Source: an uncultured Planctomycetota bacterium (GTDB lineage Bacteria; Planctomycetota; Phycisphaerae; Phycisphaerales; UBA5793). From it: a stretch of DNA of 35,871 bases. Positions 1 through 8,787 of this stretch are shown piece after piece. The translations under genes were made by a program, and so were the position numbers. Numbering within the stretch: the first letter of the stretch is position 1; every line of letters starts with the position of its first letter. A model generated the notes under the pieces. That model made no database searches, was not told the origin of the DNA, and was given only the letters and a program-made list of their open reading frames with translations. The DNA is taken from NCBI GenBank assembly GCA_900696685.1, contig CAADHA010000202.1, positions 1-35,871 of the forward strand. The letters run 5' to 3'.

Positions 1-137
1 AAAGCATGGCGAACTACGGCGTGCTCCTCAAGGCACACCGCCTCGACCCGAGCGTCGGCGGCGACCTGCTCATCGGCGACCAGCACCTGCACTTCGCCCG
101 CGACGCCGTGCTGCGCCTGACGCTGGAGCGGGATTGA
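1..137 (+). CDS. 3' end of an unidentified protein (partial)
   Basis: An open frame runs in from the left edge and stops with TGA at 135-137. The visible 44 residues or so contain a stretch rich in Gly, Asp, Leu and His (LLIGDQHLHFARDAVLRL) and end in LTLERD. The codon use is GC-rich at third positions, like the other genes here, so I read it as a true C-terminus and not noise. No family can be recognised from so short a tail. It is followed by about 95 bases without a gene before the convergent zinc-ribbon gene. Confidence 0.5.
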   Translation, partial: SMANYGVLLKAHRLDPSVGGDLLIGDQHLHFARDAVLRLTLERD

Positions 138-232
138 GGGCAATAGTGCGACAAGCACCTTCCTTGATCGCAACAGCGAACCAGGTGTCAGTCATCTGCG
201 CAGGCAATTCTCAGCAGATTGTGCGGTGGCGC

Positions 233-418
233 TCATCCCCCCACCCGCTCCGTCGTCGTCACCCTTCGGCCGCAGTACCGACATTCCCGCCGCCTGCGGA
301 TCGCACCGCCGGGGATTCGACGGGTGTAGACCACCTCGAAATGTCCGCACCCGCACTTCGGGCAGCGGAGGCCGCGCGGCTCGGGCTCGCGTTTCAGCTT
401 GGTGGTGGTTTCACTCAT
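233..418 (-). CDS. Small NrdR-like zinc-ribbon protein (61 aa)
   Basis: The 61-residue product has two CxxC pairs: RCPKCG near residue 17 and CRYCG near residue 45. They flank the segment GGAIRRRREC and are followed by RVTTTER. This is the signature of the DNA-binding zinc ribbon at the N-terminus of NrdR, the repressor of ribonucleotide reductase genes, where IRRRREC-x-x-C and FTTxE are diagnostic. NrdR is about 150 residues long and carries an ATP-cone domain after the ribbon; here the protein ends right after the ribbon, so nucleotide sensing is absent. The ATG at 418 is chosen because a GGGAGG-type ribosome site lies upstream and because the protein then starts MSETTTK. A longer in-frame start at 487 would add a low-complexity extension. 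Function is inferred only: a small nucleic-acid-binding or zinc-structural protein. Confidence 0.72.
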   Translation of the reverse strand: MSETTTKLKREPEPRGLRCPKCGCGHFEVVYTRRIPGGAIRRRRECRYCGRRVTTTERVGG

Positions 419-490
419 CGCCGCCTGCCTCCCTGCAAGTCGGAGAGACGAATCGCAACCTTCTGCGGTTGAAGCGGCTTGCCGCAATCC

Positions 491-1159
491 TCAGTGCGGT
501 GCTCCAGGCTGCGCCGTCCATGAAGCGGGGCGTGGCAAGCGCAGAGTGAAAAGGTGGGCAAAGCCGCCGCCGAGGAGCGACAATCCAAAGACCGCGTTCC
601 ATCCTGACACCGGCGCGACCAGGCCGAAGGCGATGGCGGCAACGAAGATCGCGCGACCGATGCTGGATGCAGCGCCGGCACGCCTCTGCGCACCGAGGAG
701 CACAAGTGCCGCGATCACAGCGATCCACATCACGGCATTGGCCGCGACCCATGGCGGGAGCAGGAAAAGAAACGTCAGGACGAGCAGCGACAGCCACCAG
801 AGAAGGCGATGAGGTCGGTACGCCGCCACGCCTCGCCGCCAGACCATGATCACGGACAGCGCCCAGGCAACGCCCCAGGATGCCAGGAGCGATCCGCCCG
901 CCATCATCCCCAGTCCGACTCGCACCGCGGCAAGACCGGTGTAGGCCGTTGAAGTCGAGACGGTCTGCCGCAAGACGCCTCCCGATCGAGTGGTGATGAC
1001 GAGGCGCTGGTTGATGACGCCTTGCAGACCGACGCCGACGAGACTCATCCCTGCCGCGAGGACCATCGCGCAGAACAGGAGGACCAGAATGCAAGCGGGC
1101 CACGGCACAGGATGCACATTTGACCCGGCATCGGCACATTGAGCGTCGAGGTTCGTCAA
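491..1159 (-). CDS. Polytopic membrane protein of unknown function
   Basis: A 222-residue protein with about six hydrophobic segments: roughly residues 20-45, 75-108 (long enough for two short helices), 118-157 (two helices) and 165-207 (two helices). Between the first two is a soluble loop containing NQRLVITTRSGG. No conserved domain is recognised. The start codon is TTG at 1159, supported by a strong GGAGGAG ribosome site a few bases upstream; the first in-frame ATG would lie inside the first membrane helix. It is transcribed toward the zinc-ribbon gene, with a 72-base gap, so the two may be cotranscribed. It could be a transporter-like or sensor membrane protein, but nothing in the sequence decides this. 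Confidence 0.62.
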   Translation of the reverse strand: MTNLDAQCADAGSNVHPVPWPACILVLLFCAMVLAAGMSLVGVGLQGVINQRLVITTRSGGVLRQTVSTSTAYTGLAAVRVGLGMMAGGSLLASWGVAWALSVIMVWRRGVAAYRPHRLLWWLSLLVLTFLFLLPPWVAANAVMWIAVIAALVLLGAQRRAGAASSIGRAIFVAAIAFGLVAPVSGWNAVFGLSLLGGGFAHLFTLRLPRPASWTAQPGAPH

Positions 1160-1324
1160 GGCCTCTCCTCCGGCGGATCGTGAAATTACTGATACTGGCG
1201 CACCACCATCGTAATCGTACTGCAGGGTGAAACGTGTATCGCCCGACGCAGACGCTTTGTCGACTCATGCACGGAGCCGCGGTTCGGCCAGGGCTGCGAT
1301 CTCTCGTACAGGTTGAAAGTCTGT

Positions 1325-1354
1325 TCCACAGCCCTCGCTGCCCAGAGATAGAAT
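1325..1354 (+). promoter_or_regulatory. Possible sigma-70-type promoter for the GH127-GH2 gene
   Basis: TCCACA at 1325-1330 and TAGAAT at 1349-1354 are separated by 18 bases. They match the -35 and -10 consensus at four and five of six positions. A start near 1361 would give a leader of about 55 bases before the ATG at 1416. Matches of this quality occur by chance, so this is only a candidate. Confidence 0.35.
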
Positions 1355-1415
1355 GCCCGTTCGGCGGCCGGGGCGCTGCCTCGCCGTCGTCGGGATTTTC
1401 CTCGGGGAGGCTCTC

Positions 1416-4400
1416 ATGAGTAATGCTGCGGCCACGATGTTCTTCCTGATGATTCTCCTCGCGGGAGGATGCGCAATGCAGACGGTCACGTTCGAGCGCG
1501 TCGATCGCCCGCGGATCGATGTCACGAATGCGCACTACGTCTCGAACCGCCAGCCGCTGGCGCCCGGCGCGTTCATCAAGTTGCCCGTCGGCTCGGTGCA
1601 GGCGCGCGGCTGGCTGAGGCGCTGCCTCGAACTGCAGCGCGAGGGCGTCACCGGCCGCCTGGGCGAACTCAGCCCGTGGCTCGAGAAAAACGGCAACGCC
1701 TGGCTCGCGCCCGACGGCATCGGCGAGTGGGGCTGGGAGGAAGTGCCCTACTGGCTCAAGGGCTACGGGAACATCGGCTACCTCCTCGGCGACGAGGCGA
1801 TGATCGCGGAGGCCCGCACCTGGATCGAAGCCGCCCTGCGCAGCCAGCGCGGCGACGGCAACTTCGGACCCGTGCGGATCTTCGAGAATGACGGCTCGCA
1901 GGACTTCTGGGCCAACATGATCATGCTCTTCTGCCTCCAGTCCTACTACGAGTTCACCGGCGATGAGCGCGTCATCGACCTCATGACCCGGTACTCCCGC
2001 TTTCAGATGACGGTGCCTGACGAAGTGCTCCTCACGCACTACTGGCAGAGGATGCGCGGCGGGGACAACCTCTTCAGCATCTACTGGCTCTACAACCGCA
2101 CCGGCGAACCATTCCTCCTTGATCTCGCGCAGCGCATCCACGCCAGGACCGCCGACTGGACGATGAATGGCACGCTGCCCAACTGGCACAACGTCAACAT
2201 CGCGCAGGCCTTCGGCGAGCCGGCGACGTACTGGCTCCAGTCGCGCGATCCGCGCCACCTTCAGGCCGCGTACGACAACTTCGCAACGGTGCGCCGGCTC
2301 TACGGCCAGGTGCCCGGCGGGATGTTCGGCAGTGACGAGAACTGCCGGCCCGGATTCGACGATCCGCGGCAGGCGATCGAGACCTGCGGCATGGTCGAGC
2401 AGATGCTCTCCAACGAGACACTGCTGACGATCACCGGCGACCCCTTCTGGGCGGAGCACACCGAGGAAGTCGCGTTCAACTCCCTACCCGCAGCGTTCAC
2501 GCCCGACTTCCGCGCGCTGCGCTACCTCACCAGCCCGAACCTGGTGGTGAGCGATTCAATGAGCCACTCGCCGGGCTTTCAGAACGGCGGGCCGATGCTC
2601 GCCATGAACCCCATCAGCCACCGCTGCTGCCAGCACAACCATTCGCACGGCTGGGCGTACATGACCGAGCACCTCTGGCTCGCCACCCCCGACAATGGCG
2701 CGTGCGCGGCCATCTACAGCGCCAGCGAGGCGAAAATCCGCGTCGGCGCGGGCGAGGGCGAGTTGGTGCGCTTCATCGAGGAGACGAACTATCCCTTCGA
2801 GGAGGAGATTCGTTTCAGGCTCAGCACCGCGCGGCCCGTGGCGTTTCCACTCTATCTGCGAATCCCCTCGTGGGCGCAGGGAGCGACGTTGAAGGTCAAC
2901 GGCCGGCGCGCGGGCGGCACGCTTGATGCGGGCGGCTACGCGCGGATCGAGCGCACGTGGAGCGAGGGCGATTCCGTCACGCTTTCACTGCCGATGCGAC
3001 TGAGCGTGAAGCGATGGGAGCAGAACCACAATGCGGCGAGCGTGTCGTATGGGCCGCTGACTTTCTCACTGGAGATCGGCGAGGAGTATCGCCGCATCGA
3101 GCCGACGCAGGCGGCCCTGCGCGACGCGAAGTGGCGCGAGGACGTCGATGCCGAGAGGTGGCCGGCGTTCGAGATTCATCCGACCACGCCGTGGAACTAC
3201 GCGCTCGTCCTCAGCGGCGATCTCGCGAAGGACTTTCGCATTGAGCGCCGGCCCTGGCCCGCCGACGACTTCCCCTTTACGCAGCAGGCGGCGCCGATCC
3301 GGCTCATCGCGAAGGGCCGGCGCGTGCCGGAGTGGACGCTGGACCAGTACGGCCTGTGCGGCTTGCTGCAGGACAGCCCGGTGAAGGCCGGCGAGCCGGT
3401 CGAGGAGATCGCGCTCATTCCGATGGGCGGCGCGCGGCTGCGCATCTCGGCGTTCCCCGTGGCCGGCGACGGGCCGGACGCACATGCGTGGAAGCCGCCG
3501 GCGATGCCCAGGAAGTTGTATGAAGCGCGGGCCTCGCATTGCTACGGCACCGATTCCACGCAGGCCATCGCCGACGACCTCGAACCGAAGGACTCGAACG
3601 ACCACACGATCCCGCGCCACACCTTCTGGCCGCATCGCGGCACCGCTGAGTGGTACGAAGCGCACTTCGACCAGCCGCGGACGGTCGATCACGTCAAGGT
3701 TTACTGGTTTGATGACCATGCGATCAACGGGCAGTGCCGCACTCCCAAGTCCTGGCGCCTCCTGTGGCTCGACAGCGACCGGTGGGCGCCCGTTGAAGGC
3801 GCCGGCGAATACGGCGTCGAGCGCGACCGGTACAACGAAGTGGCTTTCAAAGCCATTTCGACACGGGCACTTCGGATCGAGGTGCAATTGCGCGACGATT
3901 TCTCGGCCGGCGCTCTCGAATGGCGCATCGGCGGCGGCGAGTCTTCGGCCATGAAGACGCGCTGGACAGACGAGGCGCTGCGCACGACGCCGCTGCCTGA
4001 ATACCCGCGCCCCCAGTTGCGCCGCGAGAAGTGGACGAATCTCAACGGCGCCTGGCAGTACGCCGTTACATCTCGCGAGGCGGGCGAGCCGGCGCACTGG
4101 CATGGCGACATCCGCGTGCCCTTTCCGATCGAATCGCACCTGAGCGGCGTCGGCAAGGCGGTTCGACCTGATGAGGCGCTGTGGTATCGGCGGTCGTTCG
4201 AATCGCCGCCGCACTCGCGCGGCAAGCGAGTCCTGCTCAACTTCGGCGCAGTGGATTGGGACGCCACCGTCTGGTGCAACGGCGTGGTCCTGGGCGGGCA
4301 TCGCGGCGGCTATGACGCCTTCTCCTTTGACATCACCGATGCCCTGCGCAAGGAGAATCCGCAGTGGATCACCGTTCGCGTCCGGGATCCGACGGACGAG

Positions 4401-6116
4401 GGCGACCAGCCGCGCGGTAAACAGGTGCTCGAACCCCAGGGAATCTTCTACACCGCCGTCACCGGCACCTGGCAGACGGTGTGGCTCGAAGTCGTTCCCG
4501 AAGCGCACATCACGCGCCTGATGATGGAGCCGATTCCAAGTGACCGTGCGCTGCGCCTGAGGGTCGAAGCGAGCGCGGCGCTGCCCGTCGAGGCGAGCGT
4601 CTATGACGGCGAGGAGATGGTCGCGACGGCCAGCGGCCGCACGGGCCAGCCCCTGCTCATCCGCATTCACAATCCGAAACTCTGGTGGCCCGAGGCGCCC
4701 TTTCTCTATGACCTGCGAGTCAAGGCGGGACGCGATACGGTGCGCAGTTACTTCGCCATGCGCGAGGTCTCGACGGGGCTGGACCACGACGGTTTCAACC
4801 GCATCCTGCTCAACGGCAAGCCGATCTTCATGTTCGGCCCGCTCGACCAGGGCTGGTGGCCGGACGGCCTGTACACCGCGCCGACGGACGCCGCGCTTCG
4901 TTACGATGTCGAGATGACCCGCGCCATGGGGTTCAACACTGCCCGCAAGCACGTCAAGGTCGAACCCGACCGCTGGTACTACTGGGCCGACCGCCTCGGC
5001 TTGCTCGTGTGGCAGGATATGCCTTCGCTCTCGGCGCGCGGCCAGAGCCACTTCGTTGCGCCCGGCTCGGCGACCGACGCCGCCGTCAGCGAGGAATCCA
5101 AGGCGCAGTTCCGCGCTGAACTCCGCGCGATGATCGATTCCCTTCGCAACCACCCGTGCATCGTGGTCTGGGTGCCCTTCAACGAAGGCTGGGGACAGCA
5201 CGACACGAACGAGACTCTCGCATGGGTGAAGGAACTCGATCCGACGCGCCTCGTGGACGGGCCGAGCGGCTGGCAGGATCGGGGCGCAGGCGATCTCAAG
5301 GACCTGCACCAGTATCCCGGGCCGGGGATGTTCCCCACGATCTCCGATCGTGTTTCGGTCCTCGGCGAGTTCGGCGGCCTCGGCCTGCCGGTCGCAGGAC
5401 ACCTCTGGCAGCGCGACCGCAACTGGGGCTATCGCAACCTCACGGATCGAGAGCAACTGGCGCGCGATTTTGCGGCGCTCGTCGCCGATCTTCGACTGCT
5501 CATCGGCCAGGGACTCGCCGCAGCCGTCTACACGCAGACAACGGACGTCGAAGGCGAGGTGAACGGGCTGATGACATACGACCGCACGGTCTGCAAGATC
5601 GAGCCGGAGCGCCTCGCGTCGATCAACGCGGCGGTCTACGAACCGCCGCCGACTGTGCGCGAAGTCGTCGCGACCTCGCAGCGCACGGCGCAGACGTGGC
5701 GCTACACGTTCACTGAGCCGACGGGCGAGCGGACGGCTGCGGAGTTCAACGATGCCTCGTGGAGCGAAGGCCCCGGCGGGTTCGGCACGGCGGGCACACC
5801 CGGCGCCGTTGTCGGAACAGAGTGGTCAGGTTCGGACATCTGGATCCGGCGCACGTTCGACCTGGGGCCGGGCGATGCCGGCGACGGGGCGCTCATGCTC
5901 CGCATTCACCACGACGAGGATGCGCAAGTGTACCTGAACGGAACACTTGTCGCGTCACTCAGGGACTACACGACAGGATACCGCCACATCGCGCTGAACG
6001 AGACCGGCCGGGCCGCGCTGCGGCCGGGGCGCAACTCCATCGCCATCCATTGCCGCCAGACGCGCGGCGGACAGTTCATCGACGCGGGCCTGGTGCGGAT
6101 CGAAGAGCGGCGCTGA
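1416..6116 (+). CDS. GH127 (beta-L-arabinofuranosidase type)-GH2 fusion lipoprotein
   Basis: A 1566-residue two-enzyme protein. The ATG at 1416 is preceded by GGGGAGG five bases away and begins a lipoprotein signal ending LAGGC, so the protein is probably anchored to a membrane facing the periplasm or outside. Residues 30-650 are a GH127/DUF1680 domain. The zinc and catalytic set known from bifidobacterial HypBA1 is visible: Glu308 (acid/base, in SDEN), Glu322 and Cys324 (ETC), and Cys404-Cys405 (HRCC) with Cys404 as nucleophile. A galactose-binding-like sandwich follows (about 690-840). A GH2 enzyme starts near Met846, with a sugar-binding domain, acid/base Glu1257 in FNEGWG and nucleophile Glu1318 in LGEFGG. 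The last 130 residues form another jelly-roll with YLNG. Expected role: removal of beta-L-arabinofuranose and a second sugar from plant or algal glycans. The furanose importer follows 104 bases downstream. The GH2 substrate cannot be read from sequence. Confidence 0.88.
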   Translation: MSNAAATMFFLMILLAGGCAMQTVTFERVDRPRIDVTNAHYVSNRQPLAPGAFIKLPVGSVQARGWLRRCLELQREGVTGRLGELSPWLEKNGNAWLAPDGIGEWGWEEVPYWLKGYGNIGYLLGDEAMIAEARTWIEAALRSQRGDGNFGPVRIFENDGSQDFWANMIMLFCLQSYYEFTGDERVIDLMTRYSRFQMTVPDEVLLTHYWQRMRGGDNLFSIYWLYNRTGEPFLLDLAQRIHARTADWTMNGTLPNWHNVNIAQAFGEPATYWLQSRDPRHLQAAYDNFATVRRLYGQVPGGMFGSDENCRPGFDDPRQAIETCGMVEQMLSNETLLTITGDPFWAEHTEEVAFNSLPAAFTPDFRALRYLTSPNLVVSDSMSHSPGFQNGGPMLAMNPISHRCCQHNHSHGWAYMTEHLWLATPDNGACAAIYSASEAKIRVGAGEGELVRFIEETNYPFEEEIRFRLSTARPVAFPLYLRIPSWAQGATLKVNGRRAGGTLDAGGYARIERTWSEGDSVTLSLPMRLSVKRWEQNHNAASVSYGPLTFSLEIGEEYRRIEPTQAALRDAKWREDVDAERWPAFEIHPTTPWNYALVLSGDLAKDFRIERRPWPADDFPFTQQAAPIRLIAKGRRVPEWTLDQYGLCGLLQDSPVKAGEPVEEIALIPMGGARLRISAFPVAGDGPDAHAWKPPAMPRKLYEARASHCYGTDSTQAIADDLEPKDSNDHTIPRHTFWPHRGTAEWYEAHFDQPRTVDHVKVYWFDDHAINGQCRTPKSWRLLWLDSDRWAPVEGAGEYGVERDRYNEVAFKAISTRALRIEVQLRDDFSAGALEWRIGGGESSAMKTRWTDEALRTTPLPEYPRPQLRREKWTNLNGAWQYAVTSREAGEPAHWHGDIRVPFPIESHLSGVGKAVRPDEALWYRRSFESPPHSRGKRVLLNFGAVDWDATVWCNGVVLGGHRGGYDAFSFDITDALRKENPQWITVRVRDPTDEGDQPRGKQVLEPQGIFYTAVTGTWQTVWLEVVPEAHITRLMMEPIPSDRALRLRVEASAALPVEASVYDGEEMVATASGRTGQPLLIRIHNPKLWWPEAPFLYDLRVKAGRDTVRSYFAMREVSTGLDHDGFNRILLNGKPIFMFGPLDQGWWPDGLYTAPTDAALRYDVEMTRAMGFNTARKHVKVEPDRWYYWADRLGLLVWQDMPSLSARGQSHFVAPGSATDAAVSEESKAQFRAELRAMIDSLRNHPCIVVWVPFNEGWGQHDTNETLAWVKELDPTRLVDGPSGWQDRGAGDLKDLHQYPGPGMFPTISDRVSVLGEFGGLGLPVAGHLWQRDRNWGYRNLTDREQLARDFAALVADLRLLIGQGLAAAVYTQTTDVEGEVNGLMTYDRTVCKIEPERLASINAAVYEPPPTVREVVATSQRTAQTWRYTFTEPTGERTAAEFNDASWSEGPGGFGTAGTPGAVVGTEWSGSDIWIRRTFDLGPGDAGDGALMLRIHHDEDAQVYLNGTLVASLRDYTTGYRHIALNETGRAALRPGRNSIAIHCRQTRGGQFIDAGLVRIEERR

Positions 6117-6132
6117 GGCGCAGCATCAGGGC

Positions 6133-6160
6133 TTGTCGGCGCCGCGCGCGACGATACGAT
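6133..6160 (+). promoter_or_regulatory. Possible promoter of the ytfQ-ytfR-ytfT-yjfF operon
   Basis: TTGTCG at 6133-6138 and TACGAT at 6155-6160 are spaced by 16 bases in the 104-base gap between the glycosidase and ytfQ. Each hexamer matches the consensus at four of six positions. The tRNA-Val promoter in this window has the same spacer length and the same -10 hexamer, which gives some support. Transcription would start near 6167. If real, the importer can be expressed separately from the glycosidase. Confidence 0.4.
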
Positions 6161-6220
6161 CGATGGCGGAAGCCGCGGCAGAGCGGTCCGGATGCTGCTT
6201 CTCAAAAAGGGGGATCACAG

Positions 6221-7243
6221 ATGCCACGCGTTGCATCGACATTCACTTGCGGCCCTTCTCGCGGCGTGTTCGCATCCGTGCTCATCGTTTCATGCGCTGT
6301 CGTCGCCGCTTGCGTCTTCGCCCTGCCCGGCTGCTCGAAGAAGTCCTCCTCAGACTCCGGGAGCGATCCGAAAGCGCTCATCGTCGGCTTCTCGCAGATC
6401 GGGGCTGAATCAAGTTGGCGCACCGCCGAGACGAAATCCATCCGCGATGAAGCGAAGAAGCGCGGCATCGATCTCAGGTTCTCCGACGCCCAGCAGAAGC
6501 AGGAGAACCAGATCAAGGCGATCAACTCCTTCATCGCGCAAAAGGTGGACGCCATCATCCTCGCGCCGATTGTTGAAACGGGCTGGGAACCCGTGCTCAA
6601 GCAGGCCTTCGCCGCGGGCATTCCGGTCATTCTCGTCGATCGCGGTGTAAAGGTCAGCGACGATTCGCTCTACACCTCGCTTATCGCCTCCGACTTCGTC
6701 GCCGAAGGACGCATGGCCGCCGAGTGGCTCGCCAATGCACTGGGCGGAACAGGCAACATCGTCGAACTCCAGGGCACGCCGGGTTCGGCCCCCGCCATCG
6801 ACCGCAAGAAGGGTTTCGAAGAAGGCATCGCGCCGCACGAGGGGATCAGGATCATCCGCTCGCAGACGGGCGAGTTCACGCGCGCCAAGGGCAAGGAGGT
6901 CATGGAGGCGTTTCTCAAGTCGGCTCCCGGACAGATCAACGCCGTCTACGCCCACAACGACGACATGGCCCTCGGCGCCATCCAGGCCATCGAAGATGCG
7001 GGGCTGAAACCCGGCAAGGACATCCTCATCGTTTCCATCGACGGCGTGCGCGGCGCCTTCGAAGCGATGGTCGCCGGCAAACTCAACTGCACGGTCGAAT
7101 GCAACCCGCTCCTCGGCCCGGCCGCGTTCGACGCGGTCGCCAAGGCCGTCGCCGGCGAGACGCTCCCGAAGAACATCGTCGTGCAGGACCGGGTCTTCGA
7201 CCAGTCCACCGCGGCCGAGGTGATCGACAGCCGCGAGTATTGA
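6221..7243 (+). CDS. ytfQ: Furanose ABC importer, substrate-binding lipoprotein (YtfQ type)
   Basis: A 340-residue periplasmic-binding protein of the ribose/galactose family (type I fold). The signal sequence ends ALPGC at Cys38, so it is a lipoprotein. The mature part is clearly orthologous to E. coli YtfQ, which binds galactofuranose and related furanoses: it shares VGFSQ, AAET-like TAET, QQKQENQIKA, TGWEPVLK, LVDR, VELQGT, AIDRKKGF, FTRAKGKEVM, YAHNDDM and GLKPGKDIL. ATG 6221 is chosen for the AGGGGG ribosome site upstream and because it gives the complete signal peptide. It is the first gene of a four-gene importer set with 17-base or smaller gaps. Placement after a GH127 enzyme fits uptake of L-arabinofuranose or galactofuranose. 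The substrate is an inference from homology and context. Confidence 0.9.
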   Translation: MPRVASTFTCGPSRGVFASVLIVSCAVVAACVFALPGCSKKSSSDSGSDPKALIVGFSQIGAESSWRTAETKSIRDEAKKRGIDLRFSDAQQKQENQIKAINSFIAQKVDAIILAPIVETGWEPVLKQAFAAGIPVILVDRGVKVSDDSLYTSLIASDFVAEGRMAAEWLANALGGTGNIVELQGTPGSAPAIDRKKGFEEGIAPHEGIRIIRSQTGEFTRAKGKEVMEAFLKSAPGQINAVYAHNDDMALGAIQAIEDAGLKPGKDILIVSIDGVRGAFEAMVAGKLNCTVECNPLLGPAAFDAVAKAVAGETLPKNIVVQDRVFDQSTAAEVIDSREY

Positions 7244-7260
7244 GCGGGCGGGGAGGCGCC

Positions 7261-8787
7261 GTGGCCCATGCGCTCGTCGAGATGCGCGGAATTGTCAAGA
7301 CCTACCCCGGCGTCCGCGCGCTCGATGCCGTTGACTTCACACTCCGCACCAGCGAGATCCACGCGCTCGTCGGCGAGAATGGCGCCGGCAAGAGCACGCT
7401 CATACGGATACTCACGGGAGCCGAGCGCCGCGATCGCGGGACCATCTCCCTTGACGGGGCGATGATCGAGCCGCGCACACCGCTGGCGGCACAGCGGCTG
7501 GGAATTGCCACGGTTTACCAGGAAGTCAACCTCATTCCCGACCTGAGCGTGGCGGAGAATATTCTCCTCGGGTACGAGCCGCGCTCACGACTCGGCTGGA
7601 TCGGGTGGGGCGCGATGCGCGAGCGTGCCCGCAAGGTGATTGCGGACATGGCCCTGAGCGTCGATGTCTCGCGGCCGCTGCGCTCGTGCTCGATCGCGGT
7701 GCGGCAGTTGATCGCCGTCGCAAGGGCGGTCGATCAGCGGGCGAAGGTGCTCGTGCTCGACGAGCCGACTTCATCGCTCGATGCGGGCGAGACGGCGCAA
7801 CTCTTCGCCCTCATGCGCCGCCTGCGCGCGCGGGGTCTGGGCATCATCTTCATCACACACTTCCTCGAGCAGGTGTACGAGGTGAGCGACCGGGTGACGA
7901 TCCTGCGCGGCGGGCGCTGTGCCGGCACACATGCAACTGGAGAACTTCCGAGACTCGCGCTGGTGTCGGCGATGCTCGGCAAGACCGTCGAGCGGGCGGC
8001 GCCGCCCGCGGCGGTGAAGTCGCCCGGAGTCGCCGGCCCACGCCGCGAGTGCCTGCGCGCCGCCGACGTGTTTCGGCGCCGCGCCATGCAGCCTTTCCGC
8101 CTCTCTCTCTACACCGGCGAAGTGCTCGGCCTGGCGGGTCTGCTCGGGTCAGGGCGCACCGAACTGGCCCGGCTGCTCTTCGGCCTCGATCGGCGCGACG
8201 GCGGCCAGATCAGGATCAACGGGCGCCTCATCCGGCGCCACTCGCCGCGCCGCGCCATCCGCGCCGGCATGGCCTTCACCCCTGAGGACCGCCGCACCGC
8301 CGGCCTCATCGCCCACCTCAGCGTTCGCGACAACATCGTGCTCGCCCTGCTCGCCGCCCGCGGCTGGGCGAAGCGCCTGGGCAAGCAGGAGCGACAGGCG
8401 ATCGCTGAACGCTTCGTGCGCTCGCTTTCCATCGCCACGCCCGATCTCCGCCGCCCCGTCGCTCAACTCTCGGGAGGCAACCAGCAGAAGGTGATCCTCG
8501 CGCGCTGGCTTCTCATGGAGCCGACCATCCTTCTGCTCGACGAGCCGACGCGCGGCATCGACATCGGCGCCAAGGAACAGATCGAATCGCTCATCGACGA
8601 ACTTCGCGCCAGAGGCATGGCCATCATCTTCATCTCCGGCGAACTCGAGGAAGTCGTGCGCGTCAGCGGACGCATCATGGTCCTGCGCGACCGCGCGGTC
8701 GTGGGTGAACTCGCCGGCGCCGCCGTCAGCACAGCCGATGTGATGCGGCGGATCGCCCGGCCGGCGGCGGAGGACGGTCATGCCTGA
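7261..8787 (+). CDS. ytfR: Furanose ABC importer, duplicated ATPase (YtfR type)
   Basis: A 508-residue protein with two ABC ATPase domains in tandem, the usual layout for this importer family. Domain 1 has Walker A at residues 38-46 (GENGAGKST), an altered signature (CSIAVRQ), and Walker B followed by LDEPTSSLD. Domain 2 has the degenerate Walker A typical of the family (GLLGSGRTEL), a full signature LSGGNQQK and LDEPTRGID. The phrase THFLEQVYEVSDR matches E. coli YtfR. The start is GTG at 7261, five bases after GGGGAGG, 17 bases after the ytfQ stop; the next in-frame ATG (7282) lacks such a site. It powers import through the two permeases encoded directly downstream, and its end overlaps the first of them by eight bases. 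Confidence 0.9.
   Translation: MAHALVEMRGIVKTYPGVRALDAVDFTLRTSEIHALVGENGAGKSTLIRILTGAERRDRGTISLDGAMIEPRTPLAAQRLGIATVYQEVNLIPDLSVAENILLGYEPRSRLGWIGWGAMRERARKVIADMALSVDVSRPLRSCSIAVRQLIAVARAVDQRAKVLVLDEPTSSLDAGETAQLFALMRRLRARGLGIIFITHFLEQVYEVSDRVTILRGGRCAGTHATGELPRLALVSAMLGKTVERAAPPAAVKSPGVAGPRRECLRAADVFRRRAMQPFRLSLYTGEVLGLAGLLGSGRTELARLLFGLDRRDGGQIRINGRLIRRHSPRRAIRAGMAFTPEDRRTAGLIAHLSVRDNIVLALLAARGWAKRLGKQERQAIAERFVRSLSIATPDLRRPVAQLSGGNQQKVILARWLLMEPTILLLDEPTRGIDIGAKEQIESLIDELRARGMAIIFISGELEEVVRVSGRIMVLRDRAVVGELAGAAVSTADVMRRIARPAAEDGHA

Noticed and set aside
411-2459. Long open frame on the minus strand overlapping the membrane protein and the start of the GH127 gene
   Set aside because: It is in conflict with three better supported genes and has a composition typical of an antisense frame.
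3066-5456. Long open frame on the minus strand opposite the glycosidase fusion
   Set aside because: Its translation shows no family motifs, and the plus strand encodes a clear GH127-GH2 protein; long antisense frames are expected in GC-rich genes.
7681-7725. Altered ABC signature in the first half of YtfR as a sign of decay
   Set aside because: E. coli YtfR also departs from the consensus here (as I recall its sequence), so this is a trait of the family; the remaining motifs are intact.
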